Positions 44,752 to 56,300 of a DNA stretch of 64,000 bases are shown one piece after another. A program made the translations under genes and the position numbers. The stretch comes from Pseudolactococcus plantarum (GTDB taxonomy: Bacteria > Bacillota > Bacilli > Lactobacillales > Streptococcaceae). The notes beneath the pieces were generated by a model, which was given only the letters and a program-made list of their open reading frames with translations, had not been told where the DNA came from and ran no database searches. The stretch spans positions 1-64,000 of the forward strand of contig NZ_JXJX01000011.1 in NCBI RefSeq assembly GCF_002441715.1. The letters run 5' to 3'. Each line of letters starts with the position of its first letter. Position 1 is the first letter of the stretch.

Positions 44752-45269
44752 GCATCACCCCATTGTTTTTTTAGAAAATCATGGCGAGTCTTGGCACTTG
44801 AGGCATATCTAGCAGGATTTTTCTTATAAAATCCTTGATGATAGTCTTCTGCCGGCCAAAATGTTTGGCTAGGCTCTATTGTCACGACGATATCTTTATC
44901 AAACAAAGCTGAGGCTTGCAATTTGGCTTTACTAGCTGTCGCAATTTCCTGTTGTGCCAAATTATCAAAATAGATAACAGGACGATAGTTATCACCACGA
45001 TCATTAAATTGACCAAAAGCATCTGTCGGGTCTGTTAATGTCCAATATAAGTCAACTAAGTCGGCATAACTCACTAAGCTATTATCAAAAATAATCTCTA
45101 CTGCTTCAGTATGCCCTGTTTGATGTGATAAGACCTCTTCATAAGTTGGATTCTCAGTCGTCCCACCCGTATATCCACTAGTCACACTCAAAATACCTGG
45201 CATATCTTCAAACGGTTGTACCATGCACCAAAAACAACCACCTGCAAAAATCGCTCTTTCTTGACTCAT
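44748..45269 (-). CDS. msrA: Peptide methionine sulfoxide reductase A
   Basis: A 173-aa repair enzyme with the catalytic GGCFWCM near residue 11, plus [13 protein letters not shown]. It reduces Met-S-sulfoxide in proteins. The start overlaps the cvfB stop (ATGA). The operon cvfB-msrA-yozE is conserved in streptococci. Confidence 0.96.
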   Translation of the reverse strand: MSQERAIFAGGCFWCMVQPFEDMPGILSVTSGYTGGTTENPTYEEVLSHQTGHTEAVEIIFDNSLVSYADLVDLYWTLTDPTDAFGQFNDRGDNYRPVIYFDNLAQQEIATASKAKLQASALFDKDIVVTIEPSQTFWPAEDYHQGFYKKNPARYASSAKTRHDFLKKQWGDA

Positions 45270-46129
45270 AATAATGTCGTCCCCGTTTCATCTTGTTTTA
45301 TTTTCTTTTGCTTCATTAATCCACCAAGCGCCTTTTTAAATTGACCTTTAGAGATAGCAAAAGTTGCCATAATATCAGCAGGTGCTGATTTGTCATAAAG
45401 TGGCATATGACCACCTTGTTGCTCAAGATAAGTCAAAATTAGCTGAGCATCTGCATCTAACATCTCATAAGCACGTGGTTTAACACTGAGATTGAGTGTT
45501 CTATCGATTTCTCTGTACCCAATAACACGTGCTTCTAATACTTGACCTAGTCTAGGCTCAGAAAATCGTTCATTTGGATGAATAAAACCAAGCATATTAT
45601 GATCTGGAAGATAGACAAAGCTACCAGATAATTTATTGCGATAAACAATCGCTTTGACATTTTGGTTTTGCATATTGTCATACGCTTTACCTGACATGTC
45701 AACAAAAGTTTCAGGATAAGCAATCTCACCCCAGATTCTATCTTTGTTATCTACCACTAATTTGACATATAGCTGATCACCTTTTTTAGGCCATAGCTCT
45801 TTCATCTCTGGTAGCACATCAAGCGATACAACTACATCTTTATCAGGTATATTCACATCAACAAAGACACCTAGATCTTTTCTGACGTCAGTGACTGTTC
45901 CCCAACCATACTGATCTCTTGTAGCTGTAGGTGTTAATAGGGTTAGACACTGTTTACCTGCTTTGTCTGTATAGGCAAAGCCTGTTACCTCATCTCCGAT
46001 TTGGTACGTTAACTCATCCTTTGGTAATCTAAAAATAAGTCCTTGTGCTTGAATATAGTAATTACCGTCGTTTTCATCCGTAATTTTTCCAGTTACCATC
46101 GTTGCGATTAGCTGATTTAATTCTGACAT
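45266..46129 (-). CDS. cvfB: CvfB-like S1-domain RNA-binding protein
   Basis: A 287-aa protein with tandem S1-like OB folds ([30 protein letters not shown]) and a C-terminal winged helix (about 225-285). CvfB/YitL proteins affect virulence gene expression through RNA binding in staphylococci. It starts with ATG after GAGGAAAC. Confidence 0.9.
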   Translation of the reverse strand: MSELNQLIATMVTGKITDENDGNYYIQAQGLIFRLPKDELTYQIGDEVTGFAYTDKAGKQCLTLLTPTATRDQYGWGTVTDVRKDLGVFVDVNIPDKDVVVSLDVLPEMKELWPKKGDQLYVKLVVDNKDRIWGEIAYPETFVDMSGKAYDNMQNQNVKAIVYRNKLSGSFVYLPDHNMLGFIHPNERFSEPRLGQVLEARVIGYREIDRTLNLSVKPRAYEMLDADAQLILTYLEQQGGHMPLYDKSAPADIMATFAISKGQFKKALGGLMKQKKIKQDETGTTLL

Positions 46130-46264
46130 AGTTTCCTCTTTATATTTGCTCTATAGTTGTAATCAATATTTTTCCTTATTATACCATAAATAAATATTTG
46201 GTTGATGAGATTTATTTATAGGACGACTTCTCTAACATATGCACGACTACTCTCGCTACATATT

Positions 46265-46303
46265 AAAAAAAGCACACCTAACCTGTCATGTTAGGGCACT
46301 TTT
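46265..46303 (-). terminator. frr terminator
   Basis: On the minus strand AAAAGTGC...CTAAC pairs with GTTAG...GTGTGCTTTTTTT through an imperfect stem, 8 bp beyond the frr stop. Confidence 0.7.
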
Positions 46304-46310
46304 CATCTCT

Positions 46311-46868
46311 TTATACTGTTAGCAATTCTTCTTCTTTGTTTGCTGTATGTTGATCAATTTCTTTAACAGCATCATCTGTTACTTTTTGGATCTCTTTTTC
46401 AAGACCTTTAAGTTCATCTTCAGTAATTTCTTTTGCTTTTTCAGATTTCTTCGCATCGTTCATCGCATCTTTTCGGATATTACGAACGGCTACTTTACCG
46501 CCTTCAGCTGTCTTTTTAACTTCTTTAGCTAATTCTTTACGGCGTTCTTCTGTCAAGGCTGGGATTACTAAACGGATCACATTACCATCTGATTGAGGAT
46601 TAATCCCTAAATCACTTGCATTTAAAGCAGCTTCGATATCTTTAATCACTGTCTTATCAAAAGGTGTAATTAAAAGCACACGTGCTTCTGGTACAGAAAT
46701 ACCTGCTAATTGGTTTAAAGGAGTCGGTGCGCCGTAATAATCAACAGTAATTCTGTCTAATAGACTCGCATTAGCACGACCTGCTCTAATACTACCAAAT
46801 TCACGTTGTAAGCTTTCAATAGATTGTCTCATGCGAGTACTTGCATGTGTTACGATTTCATTTGCCAT
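46311..46868 (-). CDS. frr: Ribosome recycling factor
   Basis: A 185-aa RRF: three-helix bundle and beta domain with [25 protein letters not shown] and [20 protein letters not shown] in segments. It splits post-termination ribosomes with EF-G. It follows pyrH by 33 bp, the typical pyrH-frr pair. Confidence 0.97.
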   Translation of the reverse strand: MANEIVTHASTRMRQSIESLQREFGSIRAGRANASLLDRITVDYYGAPTPLNQLAGISVPEARVLLITPFDKTVIKDIEAALNASDLGINPQSDGNVIRLVIPALTEERRKELAKEVKKTAEGGKVAVRNIRKDAMNDAKKSEKAKEITEDELKGLEKEIQKVTDDAVKEIDQHTANKEEELLTV

Positions 46869-46901
46869 TATATCATTCCTTTTTACTTTTTATTAATCAG
46901 C

Positions 46902-47621
46902 TTAGTTAGAGACTGTTGTCCCAATGTTTTCACCAAGTACAACACGCTTGATATTACCAGTTTCATTTAAATTAAAGACAACAAGATCAATATTGTTATC
47001 CATTGATAAACTTGATGCTGTTGAATCCATAATCTTCAAGCCTTGTTTCAATACGTCAAGATGAGTTAACTCTTCAAACTTAATCGCTGCGGTATTCGTT
47101 CTAGGATCATCATTATAGACACCATCAACACCATTTTTAGCCATCAAGATTGCATCTGCACCGATTTCTGCTGCTCTAAGCGCGGCAGTTGTATCTGTTG
47201 AAAAGTAAGGTGATCCAGTTCCTGCTGCAAATATAACGATACGATCTTTCTCAAGATGACGCAAAGCACGCCCACGTACATATGGCTCAGCCAATTGTTG
47301 CATATTAATTGCAGTTTGTACACGTGTGATGACACCCTCGCGTTCAAGCGCATCTGCCATAACAAGTGCATTCATGACAGTTCCTAACATCCCTGTATAG
47401 TCAGCTGGTACACGTTCCATACCGGCTGCTGCTGCCGCTTCACCTCTCCAAAGATTGCCACCACCAATAACTAAGGCAATCTCTATCCCTAGATCATGAA
47501 CCTCTTTTAACTCCTTGGCGATTTCTTGAACCGTGGCAATATCGATACCAACGCCTCGTTCTCCAGCAAGTGCTTCGCCGGAAAGTTTAATAAGTACTCG
47601 TTTATATTTTACTTGAGACAT
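46902..47621 (-). CDS. pyrH: UMP kinase
   Basis: A 239-aa amino-acid-kinase-fold enzyme turning UMP into [21 protein letters not shown] and [10 protein letters not shown] are the nucleotide-binding loops and [17 protein letters not shown] the UMP region. It starts with ATG after AAGGTGA. It is the first gene of pyrH-frr. Confidence 0.97.
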   Translation of the reverse strand: MSQVKYKRVLIKLSGEALAGERGVGIDIATVQEIAKELKEVHDLGIEIALVIGGGNLWRGEAAAAAGMERVPADYTGMLGTVMNALVMADALEREGVITRVQTAINMQQLAEPYVRGRALRHLEKDRIVIFAAGTGSPYFSTDTTAALRAAEIGADAILMAKNGVDGVYNDDPRTNTAAIKFEELTHLDVLKQGLKIMDSTASSLSMDNNIDLVVFNLNETGNIKRVVLGENIGTTVSN

Positions 47622-47784
47622 AATTCACCTTTCAATCATTACTATTGCTTTTAAACATTATCTTACCTATTTTACCATAATTTCTCCTGTTTTTTAAATG
47701 GTCCTACTGCTTTTCTTTATTTATTTGGCATATTTTTTTAGTAGATAGATAGGCTACTTAGCAAATCTGATTTCCCCTAACCAT

Positions 47785-47820
47785 AAAAAAACTATCTAGA
47801 AAACAGCAACTAGATAGTCT
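47785..47820 (-). terminator. ackA terminator
   Basis: ACTATCTAG / CTAGATAGT stem with a T run on the minus strand, 15 bp beyond the ackA stop. Confidence 0.8.
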
Positions 47821-47834
47821 CAATAGTACAGTCA

Positions 47835-49019
47835 TTATTTAAATTTATCTACATCACGTACAATGACTAACTCCTCATCCGTTGGGATAACAAGTACTTT
47901 CACTTTGGCATTTGGTGTAGAAATGACACCATCAGCGCCTACAACGTTTTTACTTTCGTCAATATCTAATCCAAACCATGATAAACCAGATACGATAGCA
48001 TCTCGAACCTCTACTGAATTTTCACCAATACCGGCAGTGAAAATAAGCGCATCCGCACCATTTAAAACAGCAAGATACTGACCAATATATTTTTGGATAC
48101 GATTAACAAACATATCAAAAGCAAGTGTCGCCTTAGCATCACCAGCTGCACGACCTTTGATGATATCGCGCATATCAGATGAAATCTCTGAGATACCAGC
48201 TAAACCTGATTTTTTATTGAAGATATCAATCACTTCAGCTACATCTGAAATACCTGTTTTAGCCATAATGTGCGGAATAACAGATGCATCTAATTCACCA
48301 GTACGTGTCCCCATCATGACACCAGCAAGTGGTGTAAAGCCCATAGAGGTATCAACTGATTTGCCACCATCAACCGCAGTTAAACTGACACCATTACCGA
48401 TATGAGCAGTGATGAGTTTTAGTGATTCAGGTGCTTGACCAAGATACTCGGCTGCTTTTTGTGCGACGTACATATGACTTGTCCCATGTGCACCATATTT
48501 ACGAACAGCATATTTTTCATAATAATCGTTTGGTACTGGGTAACGAAAGGCAACAGGCGGCATTGTTGTGTGAAAAGCCGTATCAAATACAGCAACGTGT
48601 GTCGCATTAGGTAAGAGCGCACGAAATGCATGAATCCCTGCGACATTCGCAGGATTATGTAGCGGTGCAAGATCACTCAACTCTTCTACTTGCTTAGCAA
48701 TTTCATCAGTAATTAAAACAGAAGATTTGAAAAGTTCTCCACCAGCAACGACACGATGACCTGTCCCAGATATTTCGGAAAAATGTTCTATAATTTTCAA
48801 AGATTTCAAATCATTCATCAAAATAGAAACAGCTTCTGTATGATTATGAATATCTTTTACGACAACGTGCTTATCACCTTCAAAACTAACTGTAGATACA
48901 GAATCTGAAAGGCCGATACGCTCGATCAGCCCTTTGGCAATCACTACCTCTTCAGGCATTTCATATAATTGCCATTTTAAACTTGAGCTACCAGCATTTA
49001 TCGCGATTGTTTTTGACAT
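47835..49019 (-). CDS. ackA: Acetate kinase
   Basis: A 394-aa ASKHA-fold kinase making ATP and acetate from acetyl phosphate. It has [20 protein letters not shown], the signature [11 protein letters not shown] and [14 protein letters not shown] 49019 follows AGGAG; the longer reading frame adds ten residues of no homology. A promoter and a cre site stand immediately upstream, so carbon catabolite control is likely. Confidence 0.97.
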   Translation of the reverse strand: MSKTIAINAGSSSLKWQLYEMPEEVVIAKGLIERIGLSDSVSTVSFEGDKHVVVKDIHNHTEAVSILMNDLKSLKIIEHFSEISGTGHRVVAGGELFKSSVLITDEIAKQVEELSDLAPLHNPANVAGIHAFRALLPNATHVAVFDTAFHTTMPPVAFRYPVPNDYYEKYAVRKYGAHGTSHMYVAQKAAEYLGQAPESLKLITAHIGNGVSLTAVDGGKSVDTSMGFTPLAGVMMGTRTGELDASVIPHIMAKTGISDVAEVIDIFNKKSGLAGISEISSDMRDIIKGRAAGDAKATLAFDMFVNRIQKYIGQYLAVLNGADALIFTAGIGENSVEVRDAIVSGLSWFGLDIDESKNVVGADGVISTPNAKVKVLVIPTDEELVIVRDVDKFK

Positions 49020-49065
49020 GTTTCTTTCTCCTGACTTACTCTTACTCATTTACAGTAACATTTTT

Positions 49066-49095
49066 TGAAAACGTTTTCTTCTAAATTATACCATA
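49066..49095 (-). promoter_or_regulatory. ackA promoter and cre site
   Basis: An extended -10 (TGG-TATAAT, 49085-49093 with TATAAT at 49085-49090) is followed by the near-palindromic cre TGAAAACGTTTTCT (49066-49079, 13 of 14 to consensus). The cre covers the predicted transcription start, a position that usually gives repression rather than CcpA activation. Confidence 0.65.
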
Positions 49096-50021
49096 TTTAA
49101 TCTAAATTGTTCCATAAAAGCTTTCACAACTAACGGATCTGTTAGACTAACTAGTGGAAAGACGAATGGCGCTTTACCCTGTGCACATTTTTGTAAAATA
49201 AAAATTGCTTTTTGATTATTAGCTGTAAAGATATCCTCAGGCAAGGTAATCACAGCAGCTACACGAGCATAATCTTTTAACCAGCTCTTTAACAAATCTG
49301 ATTGATCACTAGATAATAAATTACTTGGTGCAATAAAGATCGCATATGCATCTGATTTTAGATATTTAACACCTTGTGCCATCAACAAATGGTGCGCATA
49401 AGTATGCTCAACCTGACTAGCAAGTATTGAACGACTGGCAATGGCATCATCTGGATAATACCCTATTGGTAAATCTGATACTAATAAATCCACTGGATCG
49501 ATCACTTGCGGGCGAACGGCATCTATCTGTAGAAATTTTGCATTCGTTTGCATCACATCTGCGATACTTGCTGCTAGATCAATCATCAAATCATCAACTT
49601 CAAAACCAGTGTAAGCTATCGTTTTGTCCTGAATGCCAGTTAGGATTGTCTCAGCCAAATTTCCAGTACCAGACCCCAGCTCCAAGATAGAAAGCTCAGG
49701 AGCCGTATATAGCGTTTCAATCATAAAATTGACGATATAACCAATCGCATCTGGTGTTAATTGGTGGTTTACCTGGAGGTGCATCTCTTTTGCACCCTTA
49801 ATGAGTGCAAACTGGTATACTTTTTGCCATTCTTGTTTCGTCAAGTGCAAGTCACGTAATGCCTCTTGATCAAGTGCCAAATCAGGAAAGGCATTGTTGC
49901 CTGTATAGCTAGCATTTTGTTCAATAAGTGCTTCATAAAAATGTGTCGCCAGATGGCTTTCTAATGCATGTACATGGCTTAGCACGATACCAAAAGCTTT
50001 TTCAATTTTTTCCATATTCAT
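49086..50021 (-). CDS. YtxK-like class I SAM-dependent methyltransferase
   Basis: A 311-aa protein with an N-terminal helical domain and a C-terminal Rossmann methyltransferase (ILELGSGTGNLAE about residue 110-125; DLLVSDLPIGYYPDD resembling the NPPY-type motif IV). It matches the methyltransferase that sits between the comG genes and ackA in lactococci and streptococci. The ATG at 50021 is 6 nt from a TGT-TATAAT box. No comG genes are upstream here. Confidence 0.85.
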   Translation of the reverse strand: MNMEKIEKAFGIVLSHVHALESHLATHFYEALIEQNASYTGNNAFPDLALDQEALRDLHLTKQEWQKVYQFALIKGAKEMHLQVNHQLTPDAIGYIVNFMIETLYTAPELSILELGSGTGNLAETILTGIQDKTIAYTGFEVDDLMIDLAASIADVMQTNAKFLQIDAVRPQVIDPVDLLVSDLPIGYYPDDAIASRSILASQVEHTYAHHLLMAQGVKYLKSDAYAIFIAPSNLLSSDQSDLLKSWLKDYARVAAVITLPEDIFTANNQKAIFILQKCAQGKAPFVFPLVSLTDPLVVKAFMEQFRLNMV

Positions 50022-50027
50022 AGCTTT

Positions 50028-50036
50028 ATTATAACA
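50028..50036 (-). promoter_or_regulatory. Methyltransferase extended -10, leaderless geometry
   Basis: TGT-TATAAT is followed by AAAGCT and the ATG at 50021. No Shine-Dalgarno is present. Confidence 0.65.
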
Positions 50037-50523
50037 TACCCTTTTCATTATTTGTGTCATGTCTCATCGTTTATGTTGCTATATCAACGATAGATAGCCG
50101 CCAAAGAATGGAGAAAATAACTAAATTTGAATCTGTCAGTAGCTCTATATTTTTGAGGTAAGTTAAACTCTTTGAAAATAAAAAATGTGTATGACATCAC
50201 GCTAATTGTTTTATATTTTCAAAGATACAATCAACTCCTCTCCATACACGGGCAGGTATCTGTCGCATGCTTCAAACAAACTAATAGCCTATAAAAAAAT
50301 TTTAACTTAAATTTTGCTACGATGCGATTAGTTTCATAGGAGCATGATCTCATGGGCAGAGCCTGGGAAATACACGTCGCAATTCAATTAATCTAAAACT
50401 AAACTCATCAAATTAGAAAATAATAAATTCATTTTTTTGTCATTTTATATTTATTTTATGTTTGAGTTAAGCTTTATTGTTTATACTACATTTATTCCTT
50501 AAATATTTTTCATAATTACTCCG

Positions 50524-50558
50524 AAAAACGCATCAGCTATAGCAGCTGATGCGTTTTT
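50524..50558. terminator. Terminator after the GNAT gene
   Basis: A perfect 15-bp stem AAAAACGCATCAGCT / AGCTGATGCGTTTTT with a 5-nt loop and T runs on both strands. On the plus strand it could also end a transcript from the gene-free region. Confidence 0.88.
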
Positions 50559-51047
50559 TTAATCTTTAGTGTCCCACACCATCTCATACCATACACCGCC
50601 ACCATAAGTAGAAGCCGATAACCCCTGATTTGTGAAACCATTTTTTTCATAATAGCCAATCAAGTAATCGTGACAAGTTAAGGTAATGCCATCACGGCCT
50701 TGTTTCTTGGCTAATGCTTTTAAGGCGATAATCAACTGCTTACCGACAGATTGATCTTGAAATTGTGCTGCTACTGATAAACTAGTCACAGCAATATAGC
50801 CGCCAGTCGCTGGATTTTTAGCAACTGTTTTAAACAAATCATCTGTCAAATGTTTAGACCCAATAACTGGTCCCTCGATATATCCAGCTACTTGCCCATC
50901 TATTTCAGCTACTAAGAAGGTATCTGGCGTTTCTGATATCCTGAGCTTAATGGCATCATAGCCCGCTACTTCAGCTTCAGAAAAATTATCTGTTTCTATT
51001 TGAAAGATAATAGGCAAATCACTTAACTGAACTTGTCTTATTTTCAT
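50559..51047 (-). CDS. GNAT family N-acetyltransferase
   Basis: A 162-aa GNAT-fold protein. The acetyl-CoA site is in SLSVAAQFQDQSVGKQLIIA, and YYEKNGF is the typical terminal motif. The substrate is not deducible. ATG 51047 has a strong GGGGGA site. It follows murC as in streptococcal snf2-x-murC-acetyltransferase clusters. Confidence 0.88.
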   Translation of the reverse strand: MKIRQVQLSDLPIIFQIETDNFSEAEVAGYDAIKLRISETPDTFLVAEIDGQVAGYIEGPVIGSKHLTDDLFKTVAKNPATGGYIAVTSLSVAAQFQDQSVGKQLIIALKALAKKQGRDGITLTCHDYLIGYYEKNGFTNQGLSASTYGGGVWYEMVWDTKD

Positions 51048-51079
51048 ATTTCCCCCTTTTAAATAACTCACTTACTTAT

Positions 51080-51108
51080 AAAAAAAGGCCTTAGAGACCT
51101 CTTCTTTA
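51080..51108 (-). terminator. Probable murC terminator
   Basis: An imperfect hairpin AAAGAAGAGG / CCTTTTTTT lies just after the murC stop on the minus strand. Confidence 0.5.
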
Positions 51109-51111
51109 TCA

Positions 51112-52446
51112 TTACTGCACATTATTTGTTAATTGTGAAAGCAGTGTTTCAAAGGCATATTCATATTTTTGAATATCTCCTGCACCCATAAAGACATAGA
51201 CTGCATTGTCGTGATCAAGTAATGGTGATACATTATCAACTGTGATCACTTGAGTTGGTTTGGCAATCTTAACAGCTAGATCTTCAACCTTAACATCACC
51301 ATGGTCTACTTCACGCGCAGAGCCATATATTTGTGCCAAATAAACCGCATCTGCTTGATTTAGACTAGTCGCAAACTCATCAATTAGCGCAATCGTTCTA
51401 GTAAAGGTATGCGGTTGGAACACAGCAACGATTTCTTTATTCGGATATTTTTGACGTGCTGCATCGACAGTAGCTTCTATTTCTGTTGGATGATGTGCAA
51501 AATCATCAATGATCACCTGCTCACCAATCAATTTTTCAGTAAATCTACGTTTAACACCTGCAAAAGTTGCCATATTTTCTGCAACTACTTTGTCGTCGAA
51601 ACCATTTTGATGAGTGACTGCAACAACAGCTAAAGCATTTAAGACATTATGTTTACCGTAAGTTGGGACCATAAAGTCACCAATTTTCTCATCATGAAAA
51701 TAAGCTGAAAATTGAGAACCAGATGTTGTTCTAGTCACGTTTTTAGCAATATAATCATCTTGATCTGTAAACCCATAGCGATAGATCGGTGCCTTAGCAG
51801 TTAGTTTTTGCAAGTACTTATCATCCCCATAAATAAAGATGCCTTTAGTCACTTGATTCGCATATTCTTGAAACGCATCAAATACATCATCAACACTTGT
51901 AAAGTAATCTGGATGATCAAAATCGACATTAGTAATAATCGTATATTCTGGATGATACGGTAAAAAATGACGTTCATATTCATCGGATTCAAAGACAAAC
52001 AAATTAGACTTTTCAGACCCACGTCCAGTTCCGTCACCGATTAGATATGATGTATCTGTGATGTGACTCATCACATGAGCAAGTAAGCCAGTTGTTGACG
52101 TCTTACCATGCGCACCAGCAACACCAATAGATGTAAAGTTTCTCATAAACTTTCCAAGAAACTCATGATATCTCGAGTAGGCATAGCCATTTTTATCCGC
52201 ATAAGCGATCTCAATGTTATTATCCTCACGAAATGCATTCCCTGCAATAATCTCAACATCAGGTGTAATATTTTTAACATCAAAAGGCAGTAGTTCAATA
52301 CCAGCAAGCTCTAAACCACGTTGGGTAAAGTAATAATCAGTTGTATCTGACCCTTGCACTTTATGCCCCATTTGATGAAGCATTAAGGCAAGTGCTGACA
52401 TACCTGACCCTTTTATTCCTATGAAATGGTAAGTTTTTTGTGACAT
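51112..52446 (-). CDS. murC: UDP-N-acetylmuramate-L-alanine ligase
   Basis: A 444-aa Mur ligase adding L-Ala to UDP-MurNAc in peptidoglycan synthesis. It has the N-terminal Rossmann motif [12 protein letters not shown], the ATP loop GAHGKTSTT and the Mur signature [10 protein letters not shown]. No good Shine-Dalgarno precedes the ATG. It is embedded in a snf2-hypothetical-murC-GNAT cluster. Confidence 0.97.
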   Translation of the reverse strand: MSQKTYHFIGIKGSGMSALALMLHQMGHKVQGSDTTDYYFTQRGLELAGIELLPFDVKNITPDVEIIAGNAFREDNNIEIAYADKNGYAYSRYHEFLGKFMRNFTSIGVAGAHGKTSTTGLLAHVMSHITDTSYLIGDGTGRGSEKSNLFVFESDEYERHFLPYHPEYTIITNVDFDHPDYFTSVDDVFDAFQEYANQVTKGIFIYGDDKYLQKLTAKAPIYRYGFTDQDDYIAKNVTRTTSGSQFSAYFHDEKIGDFMVPTYGKHNVLNALAVVAVTHQNGFDDKVVAENMATFAGVKRRFTEKLIGEQVIIDDFAHHPTEIEATVDAARQKYPNKEIVAVFQPHTFTRTIALIDEFATSLNQADAVYLAQIYGSAREVDHGDVKVEDLAVKIAKPTQVITVDNVSPLLDHDNAVYVFMGAGDIQKYEYAFETLLSQLTNNVQ

Positions 52447-52581
52447 AATTTGTTCAAATTAAGTTAGTAAAAGCAGGCGCAACATCAGATGTCACATCTA
52501 GTCATACTAACTTAACTCTAATCCTTTCTATTACTCATAAGCAATTAACTGTGTTAATAACGTATTTCACTACTCATGCTG

Positions 52582-53175
52582 TTATTGCGTCGTATCAACC
52601 TGTTCATGTTGTTGATGTTTACTTGCAAAATAATCCTCATCAGTTGCTTTAGACAAGGTATCACGTCCAGTTTTACTTAAATCAGTATTAGTTTGTCCTA
52701 ACGAATGTTGCGTGTTAGCAACTTTTTTATTAGCTAAACCTTTAATACCCAATTCGTCTGAATCCGTTCTTTCTAACGGACTAACATATGCTTTGATTGG
52801 TTTAGGTTGGACGGCATTTTCACGCGCACGTTTTCTAGCATCCTCTACCACTGTAGATTTACGTTTTATATTAAAATCGAGGTTAGTCCGACTTGTTTTA
52901 CCAAGTGGACGTTTCCCTTCAGTAGTAGGCATTTGACGTCGTGTTTCAAATGTATCTTGCGCGCTCATGTCTTCGCTGATATCAGAATAGCTCTGTGATA
53001 CTGTATCTGTATGAACTGATCGTTGATCAGTTGATATCCCAGGATTATTCGTCAATAGTTCTTGATTCGTCATGATCACACGATTGTCTGGTGTTAATAC
53101 CTGGTCATCAGCTATAATAGGAAATTCGATTTTGTTTCTTTTATTTGGATTTTGCATAATAGGCCTAACTTTCAT
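52582..53175 (-). CDS. Conserved hydrophilic protein of unknown function next to murC
   Basis: About 197 aa, highly polar, Thr/Ser/Asp/Lys-rich and probably disordered, without a membrane segment. Start codons at 53184, 53175 and 53157 are all possible; none has a strong ribosome site, and 53175 lies 7 nt from a TACTTT box. No domain is recognised. It sits between the SNF2 helicase gene and murC, a slot that also holds an uncharacterised gene in related bacteria. Confidence 0.6.
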   Translation of the reverse strand: MKVRPIMQNPNKRNKIEFPIIADDQVLTPDNRVIMTNQELLTNNPGISTDQRSVHTDTVSQSYSDISEDMSAQDTFETRRQMPTTEGKRPLGKTSRTNLDFNIKRKSTVVEDARKRARENAVQPKPIKAYVSPLERTDSDELGIKGLANKKVANTQHSLGQTNTDLSKTGRDTLSKATDEDYFASKHQQHEQVDTTQ

Positions 53176-53361
53176 TTTAAACAAAGTAGTCTGTTACTAT
53201 CGATCTCATCTAGGTGAGTCATCGTATGACTTGATAAGTTAAATTTATCATTTCGTGCTGCTTCTAGCAGTCACGTCAGGTGCAATTCATATCATTTATT
53301 AGACTTGCAACCTTCTTTATATTGTACCAAAAAAGATTAAAATAATCTGCTTTTTTTCTCA

Positions 53362-56300
53362 TCAAATCCCTAAAATAGTCTTCATCTCATCTCTAGAAAT
53401 TGTATTATCTACACCACCACCATCTAGCACTGTTGAGACCATATCACGCTTACTATCTTGTAACATCATGATTTTTTCTTCTATTGTACCTCGAGTAATT
53501 AAGCGGATTACCTCTACAGTTTTGGTCTGTCCCATACGATGTGCTCTTGAAATAGCTTGTTCTTCAACTGATGGGTTCCACCATAAATCAATCAAAATCA
53601 CAACATCAGCAGATGTTAAATTTAAACCTGTCCCACCAGCTTTCAAAGAAATTAAGAAGGCATCACGTGAGCCGGCATTAAAGGCTTTAACCATCTTAAT
53701 CCGGTCTTTAACTGGTGTTGAACCTGTCAGTTGGTAACTAGAGATTCCTGCTGATTGAAGTTGTTTTTCAATATGTGGAAACATTTTTCGGAATTGAGAA
53801 AAGATTAACGGTCTGTGACCTGAATCTTTGATTTGTTGTAAAAGTTCTGATAAGCTTTTTAATTTACCAGAAGTACCAGCATAATCACTCATAAATAATG
53901 CTGGTGTATCGCATATCTGACGTAGCCGGGTGATACCTGCTAAAATCTCAATTTTTGAACGTGAAAATTCATAATCATCCATATCTCTGACTCGATTTTG
54001 GATGGCCTCAAGTTGGGCTAAATAAATAATTTTTTGTGCTTCTTCTAGCTCACTATATTGGATCATTTCAAGTTTTTCAGGTAGTTCAAGTAATACATCT
54101 TGTTTACGACGGCGCATGACAAAGGGTTGAATCATGCGTGATATCGCCTCGTATTTTAGTTTTCTAAATTGCTTTCTTTCACCTAAAATACCTGGCATGA
54201 TGATTTGAAAAATCGCCCAAATTTCGTCTACCCTATTTTCGATAGGCGTTCCAGATAGCGCAAACGTATGTCTTGCATGTAATTGAGATAGAGCTTTATT
54301 GGTCTTAGAATTAAAGTTTTTAACAGTTTGTGCTTCATCAATCAACAAATAAGTTAAGTCGCGTTTTTGATAAATACTAACATCTTTTAGGAAACTACCA
54401 TAGCTTGTAATAAAAATTTGTGTCTCTTTTTGTGACAACAATACATTACGCTCTTGTTTGGTACCATTGACGACGACAACGTTTATTGACTCAGCAAATT
54501 TAGCAAATTCGCTCGACCAATTATAAATCAAACTAGAAGGCGCGACAATCAAGCCGACTTCACCTGCTTTAAGATTACTTGCAAGATAAGTGATAGACTG
54601 TAAGGTTTTACCTAATCCCATATCATCAGCTAACACGCCACCCATATTATAAGCGCTTAACATATTCATCCAACGCACACCATCTTCTTGGTAAGTTCTA
54701 AGTGTTGCATCAACTTGCTCAGGTTTGCTATAAGGAAAAGTTTCTGGTTCTGTTAAATGGTGATAAAGCGTTTCAAATTTTTTCGTGAAGCTAATGCCCG
54801 TATAATTATCAAAAATTTTAGACAGTTGAAATGCTTTAAAGACTGGTACTGAAATTTTTCCTTGTTCAACTGTTAACATCTCTGGCATATCACTTAAGAC
54901 ATGTTTCACAGCATCAAACTTATCATCTAAGAGGACTAACTTACCAGATTCTGTCACATAGTAACCTGCATTAGCCTGTATCCTAGCCACAAGTTTAGAA
55001 AACTCCGTATCAGAAACTTGTGGTAGTTTGAAGCTAATATCTAATAACCCACCATTTTGATCAACATCAATATCAATCGGATCAGTTAATTGTAGTGATT
55101 TGACTGAATCAGATAGTATCACCTCACCAATCTTAGAAAATTCAGGCAATAGCTGTGTAAAAAACGTATAGATATCTTGCCCTTGAGGTCGATCAATCTT
55201 GGTATCAAAGCCGATTGAAAAACCATATGCTTTTAATAAGTCAAAAATACGTTGTTCCAGACGTAAATTACGTGAAAAATCAACCGTATCTAACGCTTTG
55301 AAGCTCGTAATTTGAAAGTCACCATAATCAAATATAACTTGCAAATTTAAAAATCGATCCACGTCAAACAAAAACTTTGGTTTGAACGCGCGAATCTTAA
55401 ACGCTTCTGGTGTGTCAACATACCCAATCGTCTCAAATACTTGGAGTGCTTGAGCTAATCTATCCTTATCATCATAATCCAAATGGAGCATTCTTGCCCC
55501 ATCTGAGGAAGCTTGTAAAGTTGACAGCAACTTAATGATGTGACGTTGCGCTGTATTTAACGTATAAAAAACGTGATCATAGTAGATCATCTCACCCTCA
55601 AATAACGGATAGTGAGCCACTTCTTTCACAATTAACTCAATGACATCATCCAACGGTTTAATTTCAAAATGATATAATTCACCTTCATCGCTTAAAGGAA
55701 GGACACTAAAATAAGTGACCGGTCTGTCTAACAGTTTTAGGGTATACTCCATCTCAGCGCAGAGATTAAGAAGATCTGGTACTAATCCTGCATGAGGTAC
55801 AAAATATCTGCCCAATTTTCTATATAGGTTAGTCATCGCGATATCATCTTGATTCGGCGTGACTTTCAGTAAATAACTTAGAAAGTGACGACTTACCGTA
55901 TCAAAACTTTCCATCAATAATGTGACCATACGCGTGCCACCAATTAGATAGTCTCCTGATTGTTTCAACAGGGCAATAAAATGCGGAATATCCTTGATAA
56001 TATACGCTCTGCTCGTATTCGGTAACTTAATTTTTAATGTAAAAACTAAAAATTCTCCAGCATGATAATGGAATAATTCAGTTAATTGTGCATCGGTAAT
56101 CTCTAAACATATTTTGATTTTACCAACGACACTAGCGTGTTTATCATCATTTATTTTTGAGAGAAAATCAGAAGACGCTAATAACTCTTTAGATTTTTCA
56201 ACTTCAGCTGCAAACGCCTTTTTTTCCTCTTTAACCGCTGTTGCATCCGATTTTTTCAGATATTCTTCTACTGCAGCAATATGTTTACAATATCGTTTAT

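Larger units (their letters stand above)
50022..50558. other. 537-bp gene-free region, possible structured RNA
   Basis: All six frames are broken. The region carries the methyltransferase promoter, an 11-bp perfect inverted repeat (CTTTGAAAATA about 50170 / TATTTTCAAAG about 50215), a GC-richer island around 50260-50390 and a strong terminator at 50524-50558. Such islands in AT-rich spacers may be noncoding RNAs, but no Rfam family was recognised by eye. Confidence 0.4.

Noticed and set aside
50061-50523. RNase P RNA, tmRNA, SRP RNA or 6S RNA
   Set aside because: The conserved sequence marks that I know for these RNAs were not found on either strand, so no specific RNA is called.
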